Positions 56,792 through 64,000 of a stretch of 64,000 bases of DNA are shown piece by piece. Source of the DNA: Bacteroidota bacterium (GTDB taxonomy: Bacteria; Bacteroidota; Bacteroidia; AKYH767-A; 2013-40CM-41-45); the NCBI GenBank assembly GCA_016720935.1, contig JADKJP010000002.1, positions 186,001 to 250,000 of the forward strand. The letters are read 5' to 3'. Positions within the stretch are counted from its first letter, which is position 1, and every line of letters begins with the position of its first letter. The notes below the pieces were generated by a model. The model made no database searches. It was not told where the DNA came from and saw only the letters and a program-made list of their open reading frames with translations. The position numbers were made by a program, and so were the translations under genes.

Positions 56792-59700
56792 ATGAACCAT
56801 CTTTTTGCCAGGGCCATAAACGGCTTGTGCTGCTTTTTGCTGCTTTCCGTTGTCAATGTTCGTGCCCAGGTCGTGATCAATGAAATTTCCGCGTCCAATT
56901 TTTCTACCATAGCGAACAGCGATGGTGAATATGATGACTGGATCGAGTTATACAATGACGGATCCTCAGCTGTTAACCTTCAGGGTTATGGATTGTCGGA
57001 TGACAGTCTGGACAGATTCAAATTTGTTTTCCCGAATTATTCACTGAGTGCAGGACGACGTTTGCTTGTCTTTGCTTCCAGCATGAACATTGCAACCCTT
57101 GCCGATCATTGGGAAACAGCAGTTACTGCGTCTACAACCTGGAGATATTTTGTCGGGACATCTCAACCCGATACCAACTGGAGAAATTTATCGTTCAATG
57201 ACGGATCCTGGTCGACAGGACAAGGTGGTATAGGATATGGTGATGTGGGCCTTGGAAAGACGATCAATTCGAGCGCACGCTCTGTTATGATGCGTAAAAC
57301 ATTTTTCGTTTCGGATACAGCTGATATTCTGAAAGCGATTCTCTACATGGATTACGATGATGGTTTTGTCGCCTATCTCAATGGGGTTGAAATTGCAAGA
57401 GCCAACCTGGGATCCACCGGTGATCGCCCGACTTACGATGTGTTTGCGGGAATCTCTCACGATGCGCATTTGCCTTCAGGTAATGATCCGGATTCCTTTT
57501 ATGTCGATAATCAATTGCTGAAAAGTGCGATGGTGCAGGGAATAAATGTTCTGGCCGTTGAAGCGCACAACTACACGTCTACTTCCAATGATTTGAATTC
57601 AACACCGTTCCTCATTTTTGGAATGGCAACACCTGGCAGTACATTTGGTTCCAACCCTTCCTGGTTCAATTCACCGAACAATGAATATTTCAATGCCAAT
57701 TTTAAACTGAGCAGTTCCGGTGAATCAGTTTATTTAACTCGTCCTGACAGCAGCACAGAGGACAGTAAATCATATACCACTATGAGTGTAGATAATTCCA
57801 TCGGAAGATCATCCGACGGTAGTTCTACCTGGTGTGTTTTTTCAAGCCCAACTCCCGGAACCAGCAATGGCGCGTCGAATTGCTATACCGGTTATGCAAA
57901 TCCACCGGTGTTCTCTGTCGCGCCGGGATTTTATACCAACTCCCAGTGGCTGACGCTCACGAATACAACACCGGGCGGTGTGATTCGGTATTCTACCAAT
58001 GGAAATGATCCGACGACTTCTTCTCCAGTTTATGCTTCACCGATAATATTAAACAATACCAAAACTGTACGGGCAAAAGTTTTTGCCAGCGGATATTTAC
58101 CAAGTGCAACCGTTTCGAATACTTATTTTTATCGAGAGGACATAGACCTTCCGATTTTTACAATCACAACCGATTCATTAAATCTCTGGGATTACAATAA
58201 TGGGATCTATGTGAAAGGTCCGAATGCCGACGCGAACTATCCTTACAAAGGCGCGAACTTCTGGCAAGACTGGAGAAAACCAGCCGCTATTGAATATTAC
58301 GATAAAAATAAAATTCGTCAGTTTCATTCCAACGGAGAAATTGGGATTTACGGAAACTATTCCCGTGCGAAGCCACAGAAAAGTTTTGAGATCAATCTGA
58401 GCGATCGCTTTGGGGAAGGGAGTATTAATTTTCCATTGATTCCTGACAAAGGTTTTATCGACAAGACTGATAATATCGTTTTGCGAAATTCAGGGACAGA
58501 TTGGAATGTTGTTCATTTCCGTGACGCTTACATGCAGCGTGTGATGAAAAACACACATTCCGGATACATCGCGACCGAACCGGCGGTAATGTTTTTGAAT
58601 GGAGATTTCTGGGGTGTTTATACTATTCATGAAAATCATGACCATCACTGGATAGATCACAACTATGGTTTAACTCAGGGAGATTACGATTACCTGAAGG
58701 AAGATGGAAGTACCATGACGGTGAAGAATGGAAGTAGTGCTGATTTTTTCAGTATGTACAATTATGCCACTACTGCGAATCCCAATACCCAACAGTTTTA
58801 CAATGATATGAGTGGTTATCTCAATCTTGAGAATTTCGCGGATTACCTCATAGCGGAAACATATTACAACAACGGCGACTGGATCGGAGATTGGACCAAC
58901 AATATCAAAATGTGGCGTTCATCAAAAGTTGATGGCAAATGGCATTATCTGATGTATGATCTTGATTTTGGCTGTGGTTATTCAGGAAGTGTCAACGACA
59001 ATCGTCTGAATATCGCATTGAATCCTCAGGCATTCAGCTATACCTCGAATTTGATGAACGCGATGTTGGATAACCCGACCTTCAGAGGTTATTTTATCAA
59101 TCGTTATGCGGATCTGATAAATACGATTTTCAAGAATTCCGAGATGACTGCAGTGGAGCATCAGTTCGAGGATTCTATGTCTCATGATATGCAGGATCAC
59201 CTTGCTTTGTGGGGTGGAACCATGAACGACTGGCAGAACAATATCGACGACATGATGAATTTCGTAAGTCGCAGACCGGCTATTGCCCGCGATCAGATCG
59301 AAAGCGAATTCAATATGAATAACCAGGTGAATATCACACTGAATGTTTCACCTGCCGGAGCCGGTCGAATTCAGATCAGTACCATTATTCCTGAAACTTT
59401 GCCATGGACAGGTGTTTACTTTCATGGAAATCCGGTGACTTTGACTGCTATTCCGAATCCGGGTTATACTTTTGATCATTTTACAATTAATAGCAGTAAC
59501 AACAACAACCAAACCTTTACACAGAATTTTTCAAATAACAACAATACCGTTACTGCTCATTTTACCGGCTCTTCATCAACTCCGCATATTACCGTAAGTG
59601 AGTTAAACTACAATGCGAGCCCGGCAAATGATGATGGCGACTGGCTTGAATTGCACAATTACGGTTCACAGGATATCGATCTCACCGGTTGGTATATTCG

Positions 59701-61708
59701 TGATGAAAATGATTTTCATAAATACTCTTTCCCGTTGGGAACTGTATTACCGGCAAACGGTTACCTTGTTGTTGCGGAGGATATGGTAAAATTTACAGAC
59801 CAACATGCCGGAGTTTTCAATGTCATTGGCCCACTCGGATTCAATTTCGGAAATGCCGGTGATCAGGTAAGATTGTTCGATTATAATGACAACTTGTATC
59901 TGTCCTTCTATTATCAGGATCTTGCTCCCTGGCCGGTCGAAGCCGACGGCAGTGGTTACACATGTGAACTGCTGAGTCAGACCGGAGATTTAAATGACGG
60001 GGCTAATTGGTTCCCCGGTTGCGCGGGTGGTTCTCCGGGTCGTGAGTACAGTAGCATTCTTGGAGTACCGGTGACACTTACGGGCAGCACTACATTTTGT
60101 ACAGGAAACAGTATTACTTTAAATGCGACTGCAATTTCAGGTTACAGCTATCAGTGGCAACGTAATCATGTAAATATTCCGGGTGCAACCAGCCCGACAC
60201 TGATCGCAACTCAAGGAGGAACTTACGCAGTGAATGTAAGTTACCAGGGTTGTTCTTCACTGTCAGATTCTACGGTCATCACTGTTGTGAACCAGGGACC
60301 CGATCCTGTTGTGACAGAAGCAAATCGATGTGGCCCGGGCTCACTGATGCTTACAGCTACTTCAACAGATACGATTTACTGGTTTGACGCGCCGGGAGGA
60401 AATATAATATTCATAGGTGACACGCTTTTCACTAATTACCTCACTTCCTCTGTTACCTATTATGCGCAAACCAGTTTGTCATGTCCAAGCAATCAGATTC
60501 CGGCGGAAGCCAGAATTCTTGAATTGACAGAACTGCCGGTTACTCAGAATGTTTCCCGTTGCGGAACAGGATCTGTCACGCTTACTGCTTCAGACACTGC
60601 GGAAATTCATTGGTATACTCAGGCATTTGGCGGGGCACTTATCGGGACTGGATCTTCTGTAATTGTTTCCTTTGTTCCAACGGATACTTCATTCTTTGTT
60701 GAAGCTGGAAATATTTGTCCAAGTCAGCGCGTCGAAGTACAGGTGAATATTCATTCATCAGATCCTCCGGTTCTCGGAAGTGCTTCACGTTGTGGCAATG
60801 GACCCCTGGCATTAACCGCCTCATCTCCGGATCCGGTGTATTGGTATGATGCAATGATCGGAGGAAATTTATTGGATTCAGGTTATACATTTATTACACC
60901 AGCACTTTCTACCACTACGCGTTTCTATGCTGAAGCAAATGGCGGGTGCGCGAGTCCGCGAGTGTTCGTGGACGCTCTGGTGAATCCGATTCCTCCCGAT
61001 CCAACTGTAACCGATTCCGGAACCTGCGGACCAGGTACTGTTGATTTGTATGCAACTTCAACCGAACAAATCTTCTGGTACGATGCTCCAAGCGGAGGAA
61101 ATCAGGTTGGCTCCGGTTCCTTGTTTACAACTCCGGTGATTTCTGCACCAACAACTTATTATGTGGAAGCGGGATATATCTGTCGCAGTAACAGAGTTCC
61201 TGTCAACGCGATGGTTTATTCATCACCTTCTGTCAATCTTGGTCCGGATAGTGTGACTGTGCTGAGTGGAAATACAATCACCCTGGATGCAGGTGCAGGA
61301 TTCAGTAGCTATTTGTGGTCCAATGGTGAAACGACACAAACCATTACAGTTGGTACAACAAATACCTATAGTGTTGTGGCGACCGATGTTCATGGATGTA
61401 CTGCTACAGACAGTACTGTGGTAACGATCACCATCGGTATTGATCATCCGGATGCTGTTGTGGCCTGGCTGGTTTACCCGAATCCGGCTCACGATAAACT
61501 AAATTTATTGTTTGAAGCAGTGCACGGTGAACGTTGTAAGGTTTTATTGACAGACCTGCAGGGTCGTGTCACAAAAGAGAATAATGCTCAGCTTCTGGCC
61601 GGACAAAATAAAATGCAAATCGATCTGAGTGATTGTGCCAAAGGATTTTATTTGTTGCACATTGATGCAGGTTCGTTTACCAAAACGGTGAAAGTTGTCG
61701 TCGAATAA
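56792..61708 (+). CDS. Secreted CotH-kinase-like protein with lamin-tail domains and T9SS type A
   Basis: The 1638-residue protein has a signal peptide, then a lamin-tail domain (about 26-95: INEISASNFSTIA ... DDWIELYNDG), a jelly-roll-like region, a chitobiase-like C-terminal domain (about 375-450), and a CotH kinase domain (about 455-820: PDKGFIDKTDNIVLRNSG, FWGVYTIHENHDHHWID, LMYDLDFGCGY). A second lamin-tail follows near 930, then four ~85-residue Cys-rich Ig-like repeats (RCGPGS, RCGTGS, RCGNGP, TCGPGT) and a type A T9SS domain. CotH is an atypical protein kinase in spore coat proteins; activity here is inferred. Confidence 0.88.
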   Translation: MNHLFARAINGLCCFLLLSVVNVRAQVVINEISASNFSTIANSDGEYDDWIELYNDGSSAVNLQGYGLSDDSLDRFKFVFPNYSLSAGRRLLVFASSMNIATLADHWETAVTASTTWRYFVGTSQPDTNWRNLSFNDGSWSTGQGGIGYGDVGLGKTINSSARSVMMRKTFFVSDTADILKAILYMDYDDGFVAYLNGVEIARANLGSTGDRPTYDVFAGISHDAHLPSGNDPDSFYVDNQLLKSAMVQGINVLAVEAHNYTSTSNDLNSTPFLIFGMATPGSTFGSNPSWFNSPNNEYFNANFKLSSSGESVYLTRPDSSTEDSKSYTTMSVDNSIGRSSDGSSTWCVFSSPTPGTSNGASNCYTGYANPPVFSVAPGFYTNSQWLTLTNTTPGGVIRYSTNGNDPTTSSPVYASPIILNNTKTVRAKVFASGYLPSATVSNTYFYREDIDLPIFTITTDSLNLWDYNNGIYVKGPNADANYPYKGANFWQDWRKPAAIEYYDKNKIRQFHSNGEIGIYGNYSRAKPQKSFEINLSDRFGEGSINFPLIPDKGFIDKTDNIVLRNSGTDWNVVHFRDAYMQRVMKNTHSGYIATEPAVMFLNGDFWGVYTIHENHDHHWIDHNYGLTQGDYDYLKEDGSTMTVKNGSSADFFSMYNYATTANPNTQQFYNDMSGYLNLENFADYLIAETYYNNGDWIGDWTNNIKMWRSSKVDGKWHYLMYDLDFGCGYSGSVNDNRLNIALNPQAFSYTSNLMNAMLDNPTFRGYFINRYADLINTIFKNSEMTAVEHQFEDSMSHDMQDHLALWGGTMNDWQNNIDDMMNFVSRRPAIARDQIESEFNMNNQVNITLNVSPAGAGRIQISTIIPETLPWTGVYFHGNPVTLTAIPNPGYTFDHFTINSSNNNNQTFTQNFSNNNNTVTAHFTGSSSTPHITVSELNYNASPANDDGDWLELHNYGSQDIDLTGWYIRDENDFHKYSFPLGTVLPANGYLVVAEDMVKFTDQHAGVFNVIGPLGFNFGNAGDQVRLFDYNDNLYLSFYYQDLAPWPVEADGSGYTCELLSQTGDLNDGANWFPGCAGGSPGREYSSILGVPVTLTGSTTFCTGNSITLNATAISGYSYQWQRNHVNIPGATSPTLIATQGGTYAVNVSYQGCSSLSDSTVITVVNQGPDPVVTEANRCGPGSLMLTATSTDTIYWFDAPGGNIIFIGDTLFTNYLTSSVTYYAQTSLSCPSNQIPAEARILELTELPVTQNVSRCGTGSVTLTASDTAEIHWYTQAFGGALIGTGSSVIVSFVPTDTSFFVEAGNICPSQRVEVQVNIHSSDPPVLGSASRCGNGPLALTASSPDPVYWYDAMIGGNLLDSGYTFITPALSTTTRFYAEANGGCASPRVFVDALVNPIPPDPTVTDSGTCGPGTVDLYATSTEQIFWYDAPSGGNQVGSGSLFTTPVISAPTTYYVEAGYICRSNRVPVNAMVYSSPSVNLGPDSVTVLSGNTITLDAGAGFSSYLWSNGETTQTITVGTTNTYSVVATDVHGCTATDSTVVTITIGIDHPDAVVAWLVYPNPAHDKLNLLFEAVHGERCKVLLTDLQGRVTKENNAQLLAGQNKMQIDLSDCAKGFYLLHIDAGSFTKTVKVVVE

Positions 61709-61726
61709 AGACATTATCTGAAATTT

Positions 61727-61760
61727 AACCTCCGGAGCAGATCGCTTCGGAGGTTTTTTT
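61727..61760 (+). terminator. Rho-independent terminator of the CotH-like gene
   Basis: Stem AACCTCCGGAGC, loop AGATC, GCTTCGGAGGTT, then TTTTT, starting 19 bp past the stop. Confidence 0.92.
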
Positions 61761-61885
61761 ATGCTTGATTAAAAGAATTTTCTTTCAGGAGCGTATTTTT
61801 TGTGGAATTTGTTTAGGAACTTCATCACCGGAAAGCCCGTCCCGGGTTTTGGGATCGGAAAATTTTCCAGAACATTTATATCGCG

Positions 61886-64000
61886 ATGAAATCAAGAACT
61901 CTCATTCCATTCCTTTTTGGCTTTTTTCTGATTTTTATTCTCAGCTGGACAAAAGCCACGCAGCAAAAACAAAAACAAGTGAAAACTCCAAAACCTTCAG
62001 GTTCTTATGAATATTTCTGGGGAAAGGTGGATTCCCTGCAACAAAAAGGACTCAACCGCTCGGCTTTGGAACAAGTACTGAAGATTTACGACAAAGCGAA
62101 ACAGGAACAAAATTCACCTCAATTGGTGAAAGCGGTTATTCATCGCTTAAAGTTCCAGTCTTATGTCGAAGAAAATCAGATGTTGGAATTGACCGAAGGA
62201 CTGAAGGCGGATCTGAAAAACGCGAATTATCCTGAAAGGCCTCTGCTGCATTCCATGCTTGCGGAAGTCTACTGGCAATATTATCAACGAAACCGCTATC
62301 GCATCCTGAACCGAACAGAAACTGTAAATTACAAAGAGTCAGATATTGAAACCTGGAGTGCTCCCCGGTTTGTTCGCGCGGTTTTGAATGAATATACATT
62401 ATCACTGCGTGATGCTGATCAGGCAAAAAAAACACAGATCAATATTTTTGACCTCGTATTGGAAAAAGGAAATACGGAAGGAAGAAAATTTCGCCCATCC
62501 CTTTATGATTTCCTCGCGCACCGCGCCCTCGCTTTTTACACCAACGAAGAATCCGGGCTCACCCGTCCTGCAGAGCACTTTGAGCTCAACAGCGCATTTT
62601 ATCTGAACAATGCCGACATGTTTCTGAATTTCATGCTCACCAGCAAGGACACGTCGGATTTTAAATACAAAGCAATCGTTTTATTCCAGGAGCTTATCGC
62701 TTTTCATCATGATGATGTCCATCCGGGAGCATTCATCGATGTGGATTTGATGAGACTGAAATTTGTTCACGACAATATGTCTATCCCTACAAAAGACTCT
62801 TTGTATGGTGTGGCACTTCAGAAAATTGCGGATCAGTACAAAGAATATCCGGGCTGTACGGATGCATTGTATGAACTGGCCAATCTTGCGATGGAAGAAG
62901 GAGGGAAGTTTTCAGAAAAACAGGAGGCGAAATACAAATGGAAAATCCGTCTTGCGGAATCATTTTGCGATGAAGCGATCTCCCGATTCCCATATTCTGA
63001 CGGAGGTATCCGGTGTAAGGAATTGAAAAAACAAATCAATGAAACTGCATTAACCTTCATTGTGGAAGATGTAAATATCCCGGGTTCGGAATTCCGTACC
63101 CTGGTTGAATATAAAAACATAAATGAATTATTTTTCAGAATAGTCAGGGATTCAAAAGGCCAGGACCTGAACGAGGAACCTGAATCTGATCCGGAATGGA
63201 GAATAAAAAATTTACTAAAAGAAGTTGCGGTCAAGGAATGGAATCTTGAATTACCCGCAGATAGCGATAAACAAAGTCACTCCATTGAGGCAGTATTGCC
63301 GGCTCTGCCGGTTGGCAGATATGCCATTCTTGTTTCGGCGAAAAAAGATTTTTCCTACGGCAAAAGCAGTATTGCTTATTCGAAATGCCGCATCAGCTCT
63401 ATGAGTGCGCTGAATCGCAGGCTTGACAATGGATCTACGGAGGTGTATGTTTTTGACCGGGAGAACGGGCAAACTCTTTCGAACGTTGAAGCCAGGGTAA
63501 TTACGCGAGAATACAATTACAATGCACGTAAATATATTTCGAAGGAAATAGCACGTTATAACACTGACGAGGATGGCAGACTGAACATTCCTGTAAAAAC
63601 AGAGTCCTACAGAAATTTCAATCTGGAATTAATTCGCGGAGAAGATCATTTATTTCTTGATGAGAACTTTTATCAATATCCTTCTCCACGCAACAGCGAG
63701 GTAAAACAGGAGCGTACATTTTTCTTTACGGATCGTGCTATTTATCGGCCCGGACAAACCATTTATTTCAAAGGAATAATGGTGCAAGGCAGGGATGAAA
63801 CGGCAGAGATACTCACCAACAGGACGACCACCGTCACGTTTTATGATGTCAATGGACAAAAAATTCAAGAGCAGGATTTTATTACATCCGAATTTGGCAC
63901 CTTCCACGGAACATTCACAGCGCCACAGGGTGTATTGACCGGGCAAATGCGTATACAGAATAAAACCGGTAGTGCCTATTTCCGGATTGAAGAATACAAA
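61886..64000 (+). CDS. Alpha-2-macroglobulin family protein, N-terminal part (truncated)
   Basis: ATG 61886 starts a frame of 705 codons that remains open at the window end. The start has a signal anchor (TLIPFLFGFFLIFILSW). A long helical region follows (about 40-390; TPR-like, with the DALYELANLAMEEGGK stretch), then the beginning of the macroglobulin MG1/MG2 domains, with FFFTDRAIYRPGQTIYFKG at about 610, the diagnostic MG2 strand. Bacteroidota A2M proteins of about 1900 residues are large periplasmic proteinase traps or polymer-related proteins; the thioester region lies beyond the window. Confidence 0.9.
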   Translation, partial: MKSRTLIPFLFGFFLIFILSWTKATQQKQKQVKTPKPSGSYEYFWGKVDSLQQKGLNRSALEQVLKIYDKAKQEQNSPQLVKAVIHRLKFQSYVEENQMLELTEGLKADLKNANYPERPLLHSMLAEVYWQYYQRNRYRILNRTETVNYKESDIETWSAPRFVRAVLNEYTLSLRDADQAKKTQINIFDLVLEKGNTEGRKFRPSLYDFLAHRALAFYTNEESGLTRPAEHFELNSAFYLNNADMFLNFMLTSKDTSDFKYKAIVLFQELIAFHHDDVHPGAFIDVDLMRLKFVHDNMSIPTKDSLYGVALQKIADQYKEYPGCTDALYELANLAMEEGGKFSEKQEAKYKWKIRLAESFCDEAISRFPYSDGGIRCKELKKQINETALTFIVEDVNIPGSEFRTLVEYKNINELFFRIVRDSKGQDLNEEPESDPEWRIKNLLKEVAVKEWNLELPADSDKQSHSIEAVLPALPVGRYAILVSAKKDFSYGKSSIAYSKCRISSMSALNRRLDNGSTEVYVFDRENGQTLSNVEARVITREYNYNARKYISKEIARYNTDEDGRLNIPVKTESYRNFNLELIRGEDHLFLDENFYQYPSPRNSEVKQERTFFFTDRAIYRPGQTIYFKGIMVQGRDETAEILTNRTTTVTFYDVNGQKIQEQDFITSEFGTFHGTFTAPQGVLTGQMRIQNKTGSAYFRIEEYK

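Overview
The window is a stretch of about 40% GC chromosome from a member of the Bacteroidota, probably an environmental lineage. Several things in the sequence support this. Eight or nine secreted proteins end in type IX secretion system (T9SS) sorting domains: type A, with an FPNP-like motif plus a terminal beta-sandwich, and one type B of the gliding CHU_C kind. Other typical traits are Reg_prop/Y_Y_Y sensor kinases, the fused SpmA/SpmB gene, FHS-type sugar permeases and TAnnTTTG promoter elements. No phage, plasmid, CRISPR array or biosynthetic cluster was found.

Layout. 1-8.2 kb: small housekeeping and hypothetical genes, namely a 5'-truncated SpmB-like gene, an ester-cyclase-like lipoprotein, two GNAT acetyltransferases, OsmC, a small zinc-ribbon/HhH protein, a T9SS protein, an M14-like metallopeptidase and an SDR. 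8.4-11.6 kb: a porin-like protein paired with a YfiR-like periplasmic protein, then a Ppx/GppA phosphatase. 11.6-25 kb: secreted proteins (multicopper oxidase, a 1548-residue PKD/type B adhesin-like protein, a 1440-residue three-module protein with cohesin- and dockerin-like parts), interrupted by an IS200-like REP-associated transposase and its cluster of palindromes. 25-35 kb: a multi-PAS histidine kinase, a sugar permease, two paralogous receiver proteins with C-terminal membrane helices flanking a damaged 2H phosphoesterase, a frameshifted membrane hydrolase and an exported adenosine deaminase. 35.4-36.1 kb: the C-terminal remnant of a second transposase running into an extreme low-complexity C/G/A block, very likely an assembly problem. 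36-48 kb: lineage-specific envelope proteins, PhnA, a two-component pair, and a tRNA-Asn followed by degenerate repeats and a hexanucleotide microsatellite. 48-64 kb: a PAS-LuxR regulator, four more T9SS proteins (one frameshifted), a PfkB kinase, a Tat-exported superoxide dismutase, a CotH-type secreted protein and the start of an alpha-2-macroglobulin.

How it fits together. Most genes are monocistronic or in pairs, and the theme is the cell surface: exported structural or adhesive proteins, exported enzymes (oxidase, deaminase, SOD) and signal transduction. I see no clear new multi-gene system. The best leads are the membrane-tethered receiver pair, the RAYT/REP locus with its 67/76 bp alternating spacing, and a 100 bp terminator module that flanks a frameshifted T9SS gene as a direct repeat. 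Three genes have single-base frame or start defects and one region is a homopolymer mess, so indel errors in the assembly must be excluded before biology is read into them.
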